DNA from: Sanguinoderma infundibulare
Lineage: Eukaryota; Basidiomycota; Agaricomycetes; Polyporales; Polyporaceae
DNA length: 64,000 nucleotides
NCBI GenBank assembly: GCA_032821775.1
Contig: JAVLRN010000002.1
Coordinates: 2,666,001-2,730,000 of the forward strand
Reading direction: 5' to 3'
A program made the position numbers and the translations under genes. The first letter of the stretch is position 1. Each line of letters opens with the position of its first letter. Below are positions 47,914 to 60,817 of the stretch, in pieces. The notes below the pieces were generated by a model that was given only the letters and a program-made list of their open reading frames with translations, was not told the DNA's origin and searched no databases.

Positions 47914-49472
47914 TAGCAGGTGAGAAGCTGACTTGGAATATCAGGACACAATTGTTAGATCATCCCAAGGACCCCTTATAGCACGAAACTAGTACGCTAG
48001 TATTGCTTCGTCGGTCATCGATGTCCTGCGTTCGGTCACTACTTCCGCGGATAGATCTACTCCGGCGCAGACGCGTCCCAAACTTCAGCACAACCTCGAA
48101 CGTTCAAAGCTTGCGTCCTTCAGGAGTGCTTGGGTATCGTTTTGCTGAAGTGCGGCACATTGGGGTTGAGGTGTCAGGATTGTTGCCCGAGGCAGCGTTG
48201 CCTATGCGAACGCGGTCCGACGTCACCTAGTTGGCGAAACCGGTCTTCGGTGTGTTTACCTCCGACTTCCATCTTTCTGTCGCACCAACGCTAACGCGTG
48301 ACGCAAGTACACCTAGTGCGTCGTAGTGCTCGAATAACGACGCTTATGGTGAAGAAACGAACCATGTTGTGGCTTGTCACGCCTATCGGGTGCTTGATGT
48401 CTATCTAACCGTCGTTTGCTGTCGTTCGTTGCAATGTGCAAACTGCGCCACCTGTCCACATGCCGTCCTCCTTACGTTGGTTCATTATTCAATCTCAACA
48501 CATGCTGCATGCTGCCGCCACGTTCCTTATCGACGGTACCGCACCATTCTGTGAGGCACGCCATCTCTGATAGAAGTTACTATTTCAGCGCAGACCTTTG
48601 AATACGTGCGAACTGTCATCGCGCCGCCTGACGGGGAGACCGCTAAATTCAGTGCTGATTCACTGTAAGTGAATTGTCATTCCATGCTCGCCTTCGCATT
48701 GCTGACGATGCAGCGCTCCACGATAGAGCTTACGTTATCTCTGACAGCACCATTGAATGCGATAATCCGTGGTTCGTGGTGCAAGCTTCAAAGCATTCGC
48801 CAAATTTGTCCTATCTTCCTGCAACGTCAGGCATCAGATCACGGCGCGCAATCCGTTCCGGTGAGAGAAGTCGGCAAAACGTCGCAACGTGTGCACCCGA
48901 TGGGCGTTGATGGCCCACAGAACCAGAACGACTTCCAGCCCCTACATAGAACGCCGCCATAGGTCATTCAAGCCTCAAGGTTCGGTACGCCTACAAGCAT
49001 GTGCCATCATGGGCGCGCGGAGATGATTGCGTTCTCTATCCGAGAGAACGTACTTTCAACGCAATCCTCCTCGGCAATCTTGAAACATTTCCTTCGGAAG
49101 ACGGAGGCATGACAGAAAGCGGGCGCGCGGCAAGCGAAGGAACAGGGAGAAGGAGACCACAACGTACGCGAGACAGTGAGCAGATCCAAGGGTAATACAA
49201 GCACGAAGCGAGGTTGCTGACTTAAGCATAAGGTTCCAACAAGAGGCATTCCATTGCACGTTTCCATCACTGTCGTAAGCCCAGGACCTCGAAGATGCGC
49301 CGGGTTAAGCGAAGTTGTCCACAATGACATTGGCGGGTTTGAACCCGATCGAGTACGGATTGCTTAAGAAGCCTCGTCCGTATCTGCTATGGAGCTCGAC
49401 ACCCGTCCCCAACCTTCCTCTTCCCCTAGCCTCCCCTCCACCCTCTGACTATTTCTCTGTGCCACTATCGCC
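47914..49472. other. Intergenic, no gene recognised
   Basis: About 1.6 kb with no conserved coding segment on either strand. Short open frames (about 48000-48240 and 48660-48960) lack motifs. Confidence 0.45.
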
Positions 49473-51839
49473 ATGCTTCTCCACGTCGCTTTGCTGGGCG
49501 GCCTTGCATGGGCTACGTGGCAACTCATCCAGCGTTTTGTGGCGAGATCGCCTCTGGACGTCGTTCCGGGCCCTCCGTCGAAGTCTTTCTTGTCCGGTGA
49601 GTTTACCTCCAACATCGGCCCTTCACGAAATAACTCATCGTGTTCCCGTTTAGGCAACCTTGAGCAGCTCTTTGATAGAGATGCGTGGGGTTTCCATGAC
49701 GAAGTCGCACAGGACTATGGACCTGTGGTGAAGATCAACGCCGTCCTTGGGGTGAGCACCACTGGGTATTCTATTCATACCTCATCTCATTCTGACCGGT
49801 TGCATGTTAGAGCAAGTGGCTTTACGTATTTGACCCTACTGCTATGCGCAGCATTGTTATGAAGGAGCAGGGAACATACGATCAGATTCCATGGTTGATT
49901 CAGTGAGTCGTTTGCAACCGAATACCTCGGGTATACTTTTGAGTTTTAATGAAAAACGTAATATAGGAGTACTCGCCTACTGTTGGGACCAGGCATCTTG
50001 GGCGTGTTAGGTATGCAAGCTTATACAAATGTTCTACGGTGTGGACATTTCAGCTGATACGGGTGACTTTAGGCGAGACACACCGCCGCCAGCGAAAGAT
50101 GCTTACACCTGTCTTCTCGGAAGCGAACCTTAGAGCGCTGACGCCAGTCTTCTATGAAGTTGCGCACAGGGTATGTACCATCGAGGAAAGTCTCCGTATG
50201 GTCCTTGCTCATTGCCGGTAAGCTCGTGCGAGGTATTTCAAAGAACTTGGCTGGCACGTCCAAGAGTGTGGACATGTTGGAGTGGATGGGTCGTGCTGCT
50301 CTGGAGATTATCGGACAAGCAGGAATGGGCCACTCGTTTGACCCGCTCATCGCGGAGGAGTCTTCCGACCCTTACACAAAAGCGGCGAAAGATTACCTGT
50401 GCGTACATTTGGTGTCTGCTCTGCTTTCCCGACTGTCGCTTATGCCATTCCAGTCCCCTGTCATTCACGCCTGCAATGGTCGCCATGAGGCAAGCAAGTC
50501 CCATCCTGACTAGTCTCGGGCCCGCATGGCTCCGCCGTCGGATCGTAGACTTCCTCCCAATCCCTCAGGTGCAGCAGCTCAAGCATGTCGTTGATGTGTT
50601 GCATGATACCTCCATTCGTATCATCAACGAGAAGAAGGCCGCGCTCGAGAAAGGCGACATGTATGAAGGGAAAGATATCATCAGCATTCTTAGTAAGTGT
50701 TTCGGTCACCCTCGCTTATGTGGATAGCTGACAAGTGATGCCTCTAAAGTGAAAGCGAACTTGGCAGCTGCCGAAAGGGAACGACTCCCTGACGAACAGA
50801 TCATTGGACAGATGTCGTACGTGACGTTTGGTCTGCCTATTTATGATGCGTTATTGATGTCTGTTTTAGTATCTTGCTCTTCGCGGCGACTGACACGACT
50901 TCCCACTTGATGGCACAAGTCCTGCAACTATTGGCTGAATACCCTGATATCCAAGACAAGGTGCGAGGCGAGATCCTCGCCTCACGTGGTGAACAGGACG
51001 TGGCGTATGACCAGCTGAACTCGCTCCCATACTTGGATGCGGTTTGCAAGGAGACTTTGCGACTGTAAGCACTCTTAGTTCAAACGTTTCTCGTTGCTGT
51101 CGCTGACATACATGATGTCCTAGGTTCCCCCCGACCCCCATCGTGCTGCGCGAGTGAGTATAGTATCACAGCCTGCGAGATCAGACGAAGCTAATCATGT
51201 GCTTTACAGGGCGTTTCAAGACTCGACGTTGACACTTTCAGAACCCATGCGTGGCAGCGATGGCTCGATGATCGACAACGTCTTCGTCCCCAAAGGCAGC
51301 AATGTTCTTGTTGGGATCAGAGCCTGCAATCGCAATAAGGCACTTTGGGGCGATGATGCGGAGGAATGGAAACCTGAGCGCTGGCTGAAGCCATTGCCTA
51401 AAACCGTCGAAGATGCTTCCATTCCTGGTGTTTACTCCCATTTGTGCGTATTTGCTGATGGTGTTTGCCATGATAACTCCGGAAGTCTCATGCCTTGTTT
51501 TGGCAGGATGTCTTTCGTAGGCGGTGGTAGATCGTGCATGTACGTGTTAGGCTTCCTTCCTTACTCCTTACTGGACTAACCACCCGTCCCCTTTTCCAGA
51601 GGATTCAAGTTCGCTCAGATCGAGATGAGTGTGTAGGCCGCCTGTTTCCAGTGTCACGATACTAATATTTCACTTTAGAGGTCATTCTGTCTACTCTTCT
51701 CGCGAACTTCACCTTCGAACTCTCGGAGAAACCCATCGTCTGGAATGTTTCGGCAATTACGTTCCCCAGTGTCAGCAAGGAAAGCAAGAAGCCTGAGATG
51801 TGGCTGAAGGTTGGCAGGCGTAACCCCGATGATGTGTAG
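49473..51839 (+). CDS. Cytochrome P450 monooxygenase
   Basis: A heme-thiolate monooxygenase, ER-anchored by an N-terminal helix (LLHVALLGGLAWATWQLI) and followed by the Pro hinge VVPGPPSKSFLSG. Many short exons carry the C-helix GETHRRQRKMLTPVFS, the I-helix oxygen-activation motif LLFAATDTTSH (about 50880), the K-helix ExxR in CKETLRL (about 51050), PERW (about 51375) and the heme-binding loop FVGGGRSC (about 51510) completed after an intron by IGFKFAQIEM, with Cys as the heme ligand. Stop at 51839. At least twelve exons. All canonical residues are present. The CYP family and substrate cannot be named from motifs alone; such genes are numerous in decay fungi and act on aromatic and lipophilic compounds. 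Confidence 0.93.
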
Positions 51840-52405
51840 GCATGAGTAGATGCACGGTGCCCGAGATGCCGTCCTCTGACGGTGGCTTGTTGCACAATGT
51901 ATTATTTGATACAGTACTACTTTTCGGCGTCCGCCAATTTTGTGCATTTCCCCGCACTATCCACCCCGATTCACCTTTAGCGCGGTCGGCCGCCATTGAC
52001 TTTCGTAACGTCACAACGATGGATCTCGGCTGTCGGTTCGGTGGCTTTTGACATCTCCGTGAACGGCTCCGTCCTGCCCTCAATGCACTTGGTCGATGTG
52101 ATCCCGTACGTGACGCCGGACGCATCAATCGGCACCGAACATGATTCTCCTACTTCGAGCCGCCGGCAGCAGTGGAGGCTTGACCACGAATATAATGAAC
52201 TATTGAGCAGTTTCAGGCTGCAGCTAACAACCTATAGAATACTAGCAGCAAATGTACAAGTAGTAAGTGTCGCACCTTAGGTATGAATAACGACTGTATC
52301 GATAATGAGTGACAGAACCGTATGCTACAAGAAGCGTCCGCTACGTACGCTAACGGCTTCAGACCCAACGGCACCCAGGAAGACCCGAGCAAACTCCAAG
52401 ACATG
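51840..52405. other. Intergenic between convergent genes
   Basis: 3' flanks of the P450 and DUF6533 genes. No other feature was seen. Confidence 0.45.
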
Positions 52406-54655
52406 CTAAGGATTCCACCGCTGGAGCCACCGCAAGCCATCGGCCTCGTTTTCAGTCCTCTGTCCTCTGCTTCTGCTGCGCTCGACTCGAAGATTGCCGC
52501 TACCCAAGTCAAGAGGAAGCATGGCGTTCCAATTCCGGGTGAAATGAGAGCTCGCCGTTTCTTCGTGCGACGATCTCTCCAGGGACGAGGTCATCGGCGA
52601 GACCGACGCACATCGTGGAACAATTTCGATCCCATCGACGTTGACTTGAACGGAGGGCCGCACACGAGACGCGCTCGAGAAGCGACGAGGGAGCGGAAGA
52701 GTATCGATACCAAGGGAGGATGAATCGGTGGTGCCGGAACCAGCGTCGATGCAGGGCATGTCGACGGACATCATGTGCTCCATGGAATCCAGGAGCTGAC
52801 GGCGGGCGGCGATCTTGCGTATGCTCAGGAGCAGGTGGCAGCCCTGCGAGGGGAAGACATAAGATCGTGAGCTAGCATATCGAATAACCCATCGAGTCCG
52901 ACATACCGAGTACGAGAAAACCGCGGAGATCCACCTGAACCCTTATATCAGCAGTGTTAACAGCATCCCGGACCAAGGAAAGACATACACGACCATAGGA
53001 GTTGCCAGCTCGGTATCCACAAACTGGGCAATTGTGCAGACCAGCAGAAAAACTGGCACGTTGTTATTTAAGACGGCCCATGACAAATATGCGAAACGGG
53101 GACTGACCAACGATGCTACATGACATTGTTTAGGAAAAAAACGATATAAATGAGAGGGCAAGAGATACTGACAGCGCGAAGTAGAGACTACCGTCAAGAA
53201 ACAGCCGGTAGATCAGCGGAGTGTTGTCGAGAGGACCATACGAGATGCATTTTGCGGCATTGAGTGAGAAGAGCACGGCTGCACCACCGTCTAGGTCAGT
53301 ACGCATCATTACGACAGTGGGACACGATTCACTTTCAAAGGCAAGGACAGGGACCCTGTGACATGTGTTTAATCAGTTTTGCGCTTCGAGCATAGGCGAG
53401 CAAGTATTGCACGGACCAAGACAGCTTGTACAACGTGATGCCCTGATCCAGATAGCATCCTCTAATCGGGAGTGCCGATGGGAACTCCGATAAGTGACGC
53501 ATGACGACGGGAAATGATGCCACGTTGAACCAAAACCCGAACTAGAATCCTGATCAGTCACACATCAACATGCGGGTGTAAAGTGCCCAAGCGTACCGCC
53601 CATTCTCCTGTAAATGTCAACAGATATCACTAGTTAGCTCCGATATGTCAGACTAATTCCGAGTAGCGTACCCAAAAATCCAAATCCCATCACAAGGCGC
53701 ACTGCGAGATGTTAATTACGAGCACCAGGATTCAGCAGGGAGTCAACATTACCTTTTCTCGACTTGCCATAAAGTGCGTCTATCCGAAGCATCAAGCCCA
53801 GTTCCACGCTCAGGATCAAGGTGAGCAAAAGGCTAAATTAGGTGAGCTCAGTGCTTGGCGATCTGGTAACCTCGCTAACTGGTACGCACCCGAAGGACAT
53901 CATGAGGTATCCAAAGCAGCTGTTTGGACCATGAGCAGCGGGAAGCCTGAGACGTTGCAGGATACGTACAACATCGGCACTACGTTGGTGGAGATGACGC
54001 TGCAAATTTGGTACTAGTCAGCATTACTTGCGCTTAGATGACATCGGACAGAAATGAATCACAGGAACTTGGGATTTTGGGCTCCAAGCATCTCACGACG
54101 TGCTTCCGTGAGACCACGGCGCCGGCCATGCACCTCCCTCGGCCGCCCATTGTCGGGCCGCATGGTGATAAAAAGACACGTGTGTGGATTCCACCATAGC
54201 GGGAAGGGAGTGTGTAGAGGCAAAGCGCCGGAAAGGAAAGTGGGGACAACACTCACAGTTGTCCGAGCAATCCCGAGTACCTCGATATGAAGTACAAGTA
54301 TTTTGGGAACGTGTTCACAGAACTGCAATCTCTTGATTTAGTAAAAGAGGCGAGGTTAACCAGCTTCTCAGAAAACCATACATACCCCCAAACATACTCG
54401 ACCTGGAAGAAGGGCAGAAGCCGTATTCAATGGAAGCCCGTACCATTTGAAGACCTGCACTTGCCTCCTCGTCCAAAGTGGTCAAGAGATCCCAAACCAG
54501 AAATGCAGCAGACCCGACTGCGTTTAGTCCATGAGCGTTCGTTTTGGAAAACGGAGGTAGTCTTTTGTCGGATGAGAAAACTCACTGGAGTGGGTTCGCT
54601 GTCTAGTCGCGAACTGCATAAAGAACTCCAGCAGTCCAGCATCAGACTCACTCAT
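52406..54655 (-). CDS. DUF6533-type seven-helix membrane protein
   Basis: A predicted multi-pass membrane protein of a family expanded in agaricomycetes and of unknown function. From ATG 54655, minus-strand exons give the DUF6533 core: GSAAFLVWDLLTTLDEE, then VEYVW, then FPKYLYFISRYSGLLGQL (about 54250-54310), each set off by short introns. Further exons encode LILSVELGLMLRIDALYGKSRK (about 53750-53815), RLVMGFGFL, FWFNVASFPVVMRHL, and the last helices (NNVPVFLLVCTIAQFVDTEL) before GCHLLLSIRKIAARR. A Ser-rich cytosolic tail ends at 52406. Some internal exon borders (53830-54230) are not settled. The receptor-like topology is only suggestive. Confidence 0.72.
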
Positions 54656-55558
54656 GTGCTGATGCCAATGCTTCCGGCGCGACGGTGGGGTCCCAAGGAA
54701 GCAGGAGAGCAAGATCTCATACGTGCGGAAGGTGGGGGAGGGCAGAGCGGGAGGAAGGTGAGGTGGGGGAACTGAGAGAGGGTGTCAAGCTGTCAGTAAT
54801 ACGCTTGCCGCGGGAGACGCCATCCGTCCGGTTCAGTTGGACACTCTGGGCTGCCCCGGGAGCCGGGCGAAATGCTTGCCCTTGTATGGAAACATTTTGT
54901 TAGATTACCCGCACTCTGAATGACTTCCGCAGCCGCCAATCAGCCCTTATTCCGCTCACGCTCATCGCCCCGCGAGATCTGATCTTCATACTCAACGCCC
55001 AATCGCCGTGTCCATTCACCCCTTCGCGGAAGCATCTTTTGCGCCTCTTGGCCTGGACGGAAACGCGCTCGCCAATGTGGCGCACTCGGCACAATCACGT
55101 TTTGCTATAGATCCCCTCATGGCGGTTGCGGAACAGGCACCACGAGGTGCAGTCGCGCGACGAGCTTAGGCTTAGTAGGAGCACCCACCCAATAACTTTC
55201 GCCACTTGTTGATAAAGTTGGAGGTTAATTGAAGGCCGGTACAAGTGTATTGGCACAGAGTTCGGCGGTAAGCCCGGGCCCCTTAGCTTGATGTTCAGTT
55301 TGATGTGTGCGCTCAACGGGCCCTTTTGAACCTCCCTCCACATGCCGTAAGTATGGTGATTCGTGAAGGAGTATCGTTCCGGGGCCAGACCCGTAGCCAA
55401 CCTGCAACATGTGCTTGATTTCCGTTATTGATAGTGCTAGTAAGCGCAAGAACACATCGATAACCCGGCACCTGGGCTTAAACCCAGTCTGGTGGAGTGG
55501 GCCGATCCGCTGCCACCCACAGGCCATGGGCCTCCATGCCCCTCCATCCTTGGTCAAC
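54656..55558. other. Intergenic, no gene recognised
   Basis: Upstream of the DUF6533 gene and downstream of the AA9 gene. No coding motif was seen. Confidence 0.45.
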
Positions 55559-57186
55559 TCACCCGCTCCAGACGGCCGGTCCAGCTACGGAGGTGTCAGG
55601 CACAGTAGCAACGTCGCAGTAAGGCCGCATTGCAACGGTGACGGTCCATCGCACCCAAAAGCCGAAGCTCGTTAGCGCCCCGCGGAAATGTTTTGACATG
55701 AGGTCGGCAGCTTCGGACGACTTACGGGAGGTGTATCCAGGGTAGTTTGCCGGTAGGTCGTAGATATTGATGAGGATGCCAGGCTCGTTCTGCACCAGAC
55801 GGCACGGTCCAGGCATATGAATTGATCAATGGCAGGTGCATCGCCGTTACGTCAACACTGCTCCATAACCCCATATAAAGAGAGCGAGTACTCACGCCTG
55901 TGTATACACCAGGGATCGAGACGAGTGGGCCAGGGGTGCCACTGCCGCCGTTGACGACGTTGACCTGGGCGCAACTGAGGTAGAACTGCGCGCCGCCGAA
56001 CGACGATGCGACGTGCAGGGCGATCTGTGGTGCATGGACATGGGTGCAATACCGCCCGTCAGTACGCCCTTGTTAGCCGCTCCGTTCTCTGGGAACGCGC
56101 ATCTCGGAGACAGCGCTGTCACAGAGACTCCACACAAGTACTGCCGGTTGCCCGTAGTACTTGGTGGAGACGGTCCGCTACGCGAGCTGTTCACCAGAGC
56201 GGGGACGCACGGCCCCCGTAGGTAGCGGGCGTCATTGTCATGATCGTTCAACGGTTTTGACACACCTGCTCGCCGCGGACGAGGTATTGGCCGCTTGGGA
56301 GGTTCTTCGGAATGGTGAATGTGAACTGGTCGCTGGCTGCAGGGTATGGAAGAAGGACGCCACAATTCAAGTGAGCACCAACATCCCATGAACCACTGCG
56401 AAGCTACTGTTTGGGGATATGTTGCAAGGGCCGATAGGGACTTACTTTCTAGGGGGAAGACGAGCGCGCCGTTCTCGTAAACGGGCGGGTCTTCCCAGAC
56501 CTTGAACCAGGTCTGGCCGGTCCCTGCCTCGGGGCTGTTGGCCGCGGGGGAGGCAGGGCTCATGTATGCGGAGAAATACTGTCAATAGCGGGGTTACGGT
56601 AAGCTTCCGGTTGCACTTCACACGTGTCCGCCCTGCTTCACTTACGCCTGGGTGGTAGAAGTCGCTGTTCTGAACAACGCGTTCTTATCAGCTCACCGAG
56701 CCTTCTGCCGATCCTCATTCTCATGTCTTACCGCTGTCGGTTCCGAATTCCGGATGAGCGATCACCTGCATGTCGTGGTGCGTGGGGAGCCACTCACCCT
56801 TGAATCCGATGGTGGACCCAGCCTCCACAGTCGCGATGCTGGTCTCTCCTGGGGTGGCACTCATGTCGAGCTCATAACAGCGGAACTCGGGCGAGGTCAC
56901 GTCCGTGATCTGAGCGCATGCGTTCCTCTATCAGCTCAAAGTCTCCTCGGCCGGAAGAACGCGGGCGGTAAAGAGACGTACCGGGCCGTTGGAGTAATGG
57001 TTCTCCGTCTCACGAACGTATAGCCAGTCCGCAGCGGTCGTCCCGTTCGCAATGAGGTCCGGGAGGGTGTCTGTCCCGCTAAAAGTCAGCATGTGGGTTG
57101 GGCGAACGGTCCGTGGTTGACAACTCACAGTGCGCCGCAACAAGTTGCGCGGAAAGGACCGCAAGAGTTGCGAAGATAGCCTTCAT
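55559..57186 (-). CDS. AA9 lytic polysaccharide monooxygenase
   Basis: A secreted copper enzyme (formerly GH61) that oxidatively cleaves cellulose and related glucans. From ATG 57186, exon 1 encodes only the signal peptide [18 protein letters not shown] plus His1; the intron ends at ggacag so that the mature N-terminus reads [11 protein letters not shown]. Next come [28 protein letters not shown], then after a less certain junction DFYHPG and [19 protein letters not shown]. The later core is [40 protein letters not shown] and [18 protein letters not shown], ending in the canonical PGPAVWSG at 55559 via a last small exon. His1, the second copper His (YHPG) and the axial Tyr (QFY) are all present. 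There is no CBM1. About nine exons. Confidence 0.95.
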
Positions 57187-57237
57187 CTTGGAGTTAGAGG
57201 TCGTCGGCCTGGGGTTGACCTCTCTTGATGGGTGCGT

Positions 57238-57244
57238 TATATAC
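57238..57244 (-). promoter_or_regulatory. TATA box of the AA9 gene
   Basis: Ttatata on the plus strand reads tatataa on the minus strand, about 52 bp before the AA9 start codon. Confidence 0.55.
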
Positions 57245-58072
57245 TATTCCCTAAGTGCAGGTCAGGATAATAATAGTTGGAGAACCAAGCAAGGTACTGC
57301 CCTCCAATGCAGCGTCCATGATCCTCAGTATATCCGAGGAAACTCGACAGTCGTCGAGCTATCTTACCAATCCGCAACATGAGCATCACGTCAACAGAAC
57401 CCTGGACGGTCGACATAGACATAGATAGCACAACACAGGCGTTGCGGAGCTGCGGAGAGGTCCTTGCAGTGAATACAGAAGCACGATGACGGCAACGGGG
57501 TCCCCGTTTTTGGCTTCCTCGTGGACAGCGCCACAGGTGCCCATAAGCATGCCGCAACCACGGCACGGCAAGAATTGATCAGGTACAGAGACGGCGATAG
57601 CCTATACTCGCGGTGCCGAACGCAAAATAGAGGCAGTGTGACCTCTGTCGGCCCCGAGCTACATCCGTCGTTTAGACGGGGGTTTGCCCGATGCGGGCAC
57701 GAGAATAGCGGGCGTCGGTGCTATGAATACGTTTTGAGCATGAGACTCGATGGAGCTAGGGCTGAACGGGGAAGAAAGAATGATCTGACCGAACATTGCT
57801 CATGCGGCGCCATTGAGGGTCCCAGGGTTGCCGGGTTCCTGTAGCATCCCGAACCTACAACAAGTTGTCCGCACTCTGCAAGCCTCTCTCCACAAGAGTG
57901 ACGGTAGGGATGGGCTGCGAACGGCGGACAGAGCCGAACAGTGGTTGTGAACAAAAGCAGATGGAAAATTGCAATGGACAGCAAGACTAGGATACAAACA
58001 TTAGCTCCAGCATATGATACAAGTCCGCACCTGCACCATCTCCCAACCTTTCCTCCCGTCCTACGAACACCC
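57245..58072. other. Intergenic, no gene recognised
   Basis: It holds the AA9 upstream region and the RPB11 3' flank. No coding motif was seen. Confidence 0.45.
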
Positions 58073-58639
58073 TCAGTCACCCAAATCGACGTACGACCCG
58101 CCGCTCTCCCACTGGGCTCCGGTCGTCGGCACGCCATACGCATCCTCCTGCACGCCGCCCTCGACGTTGTTCATCGTAAACTCGCGCTTGAACTTGCCCT
58201 CGAGCGTCGCGACCATTCCGATCAGGTCCGTGCACGCCTTCTCGAGGATTTCAGCGGGAGTGATGGTGCCGTCCGTCTGGATCTTCAACAAGAAGTAGGG
58301 GTGGAGGGGGTGGGGGACTTTGTAGCCCGCAAAAAGGACGGTGGGGTACGTGAGGAGCTGGCTGCAATAGGGAATACGACGGCGTCGAGAGGAGGTTGGA
58401 TGCGCGAACGTGTCATGTGGATAGAGAGAGCACGTACAAGCGGAGGAGATTTGCGAGTGTGTGGTCCTGCTTCACGATTTTGATGGTCGCGGCGTTGGGA
58501 ATCTTGGTGTCCTCAGAGACCTCTACCCTGGAGGCTCGGCTCGTGAGTTTTGCAGGTCACACACTATTCGGACAAGGATCACGCACGGCTTCTCCCCCTC
58601 ATCTAGAACGTATAGCTCGTATCGATTAATAGCGTTCAT
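58073..58639 (-). CDS. RPB11: RNA polymerase II subunit RPB11
   Basis: The small assembly subunit that dimerises with RPB3 to nucleate RNA polymerase II. ATG 58639 gives MNAINRYELYVLDEGEKP; with the acceptor cctccag the next exon reads VEVSEDTKIPNAATIKIVKQ, then DHTLANLLR. Further exons carry SQLLTYPTVLFAGYKVPHPL, then HPYFLLKIQTDG and the C-terminal helix PAEILEKACTDLIGMVATLE, ending at 58073. Four exons. The DHTLANLLR and YKVPHPL motifs are the RPB11 signature; the RPAC19 paralogue would differ here. The C-terminal extension after the helix (about 28 residues) is longer than in yeast. Confidence 0.93.
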
Positions 58640-59220
58640 GGCGGCTAACTACTGACAAGAAGAAGGATGGGTGGCTCGTCGAACACGAGTGGGCGTGCCT
58701 GTAAACAAGGCGTTAGCGAACTGGTTTCCTGCCTACTTGCGAGGAGAACGTAAACAGTCAGGACACATTTTGAAATCACGAGGATTCATCGACAATAAAT
58801 ATGGCGGCTTCTTTGAAGCCAGCATCATGCCAATACGAGCATGAAAGCACACTCACCGAGTAGACCACACTCTGCGACGTTGGTGAGCAAGACAAGGACA
58901 CAAGCGTGTGTCGCGGATCGGCCTTGGGCGTCAATAGAGCCAAATAGATCCAAACACCGCAGCCACCGTTTGGGAAATCCTACCAGCAGCAAGGGTCCCG
59001 TCGTATACGCCCTCAACTCAAGCCTCCCTCAAGGTGAGCACATGCCCGTTTCTGGCTCGAGGCCGTTATCGTTGGATTCTGCTGCTCTCGAGCTTCCGGA
59101 CGGAGGTCATTTTACTCGTGTTGGGGCGGACTTCGGCGGTGGATTAGTCCTGGGGCAACTGGATGGGCTGGGTTGAGGGTCAGGCGCTGACGATTCTTGC
59201 TCCTTGCATCGACGCAGAAA
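58640..59220. promoter_or_regulatory. Divergent interval between RPB11 and uL15
   Basis: This 581-bp interval must hold both promoters. No TATA box stands out. A pyrimidine-rich tract with CTGAC just before 59217 (acceptor-like gacgcag) may end a 5'-UTR intron of the ribosomal gene. Confidence 0.35.
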
Positions 59221-59980
59221 ATGCCGACGCGGTTCTCCAACACCCGCAAGCACCGCGGCCACGTCTCGGCCGGTCATGGTCGTGTAGGCAAGCACCGCAA
59301 GCACCCCGGAGGTCGCGGTCTCGCTGGTGGTGCACACCATCACAGGTGCGTTCCTATTCTTGCTCATTTTCCCAACCTGCAAACTCACTGCTTCCCCCTC
59401 TTCCCCCAACGAAAACCTTCCTGCAACCTTGTGCGAATGTACCGTACCGTCTGGATCGATCATTCCATGCGCGCAGGACCAACTTCGATAAGTACCACCC
59501 CGGTTACTTCGGTAAGGTCGGTATGCGCCGCTTCCACCTCACTCGCAACCTCCAATGGCGCCCGATCATCAACGTCGACAAGCTCTGGACGCTGGTGCCC
59601 GCTGAGGAGAAGCAGGGCCTAACTGAGAGCTCGCAAATTGTCCCCGTAATCGACACACTCCAGCACGGCTATGGCAAGGTTTTGGGCAACGGCCAGTAAG
59701 TACTTGCTTCAGCAGGGTTATCTTTGCAGGGTAGACTTCCGTTGTAGAAACCTTGCTTTCGGATGACGTCCCATCCTGTCTGCATGCATTGAGGCTCATC
59801 CACGTGCCCTTCCTGCAGGCTTCCCAAGCTCCCCTTCATCCTAAAAGCCCGCTTCGTCTCACGGAAGGCTGAGTGCGTATTACATTGCCATTTAAATTGC
59901 CCCAGCTGACTGACCGGGGACTACCATCGTTTAGGGCGAAGATCAAGGAGGCGGGTGGTGTCGTCAAGCTGATTGCGTAG
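59221..59980 (+). CDS. RPL28: 60S ribosomal protein uL15 (L28/L27a)
   Basis: A large-subunit ribosomal protein near the peptidyl-transferase region. Four exons fit exactly: 59221-59345, 59477-59695, 59819-59872 and 59935-59980, giving 147 residues against 149 in yeast. The highly basic N-terminus ([20 protein letters not shown] and then [15 protein letters not shown]) is followed by [25 protein letters not shown] [10 protein letters not shown] and the C-terminal AGGVVKLIA. Codon usage is strongly biased to C-ending codons, as expected for high expression. Confidence 0.97.
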
Positions 59981-60817
59981 TTTTGTATTCTGTTGTCCAC
60001 TGTTCCCTCTGCCACGACTCGCTATCCCATGCATATGACATGACACTGCAAGGCACTCCATGCAATCCATGCTGTATAAAAGTCCCAACATCATTCGTAC
60101 CTCGTGTCTACTTTGCGATGCATTCTGGTCAGTGATTTATGTCCTTCCACCTAGAAGTCGTATAGCGCCAGGTCGTTTGTCCACTTGAGCCAGGTCGCCA
60201 CCCAATGTCCTCAAAGCTATTGAGCTGGACTGCGCTGTGTCATCGTTCTTTCGCACGTCGTCGATTGCGCAGCAACCGATTCCGAAAGGTTGAGCGTAAT
60301 GGCGGACCCCGAAGACTCAACTGTTTCTCCGGTGCTAACCTGCTATTGGTGCAACGGCACATCTTATGAACACACGTCGGTGGAGCAGTGCTCGGTGACA
60401 GAACGTCATTTGTCGCCGCATAAGTTGCAGAATATCTGATATGCATGGTGGATGTGAATGACTCGTGCTGGGCTGTGGACGGTGCCAGGGGGGGATCTAA
60501 GATTAGAAGGATGCAGCGGATTACTATTAGTATTAGATCCCGCGCTGGAGGTCTCTCCCAGACGCAAAGGTCTTCCCCATCCCCCTTGACGTATGGCCAG
60601 CTTTGCCTCCTGGTGTGCGTAGCTGCCTCCGTTTGCCTCTTTCGACTGCGCTTCAAGCTCTTGATCTGACGGCTGGCGACAACGTCCCTGCCGGACGCTC
60701 GCCGCTTGACTCCTCACAGACAACCACCAGTACGCGTCTTGGAACAGGATCCGCAACATCCACCAGCAGCCCTACCTCGCTCGCGTAGACACCAACGCAT
60801 CTCGCGCAGCGACTCGC
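59981..60817. other. Intergenic, possible 5' exon of the RING gene
   Basis: An ATG at about 60595 starting MASFASW with a GTGCG donor could splice to the acceptor ctcacag (about 60719) and add an N-terminus (NHQYASWNRIRNIHQQPY) in frame with the ATG at 60818. Otherwise nothing was recognised. Confidence 0.35.

Noticed and set aside
57237..57570. Minus-strand frame upstream of the AA9 gene as an extra exon
   Set aside because: The AA9 signal peptide and TATA box place the start at 57186; the frame shows no homology.
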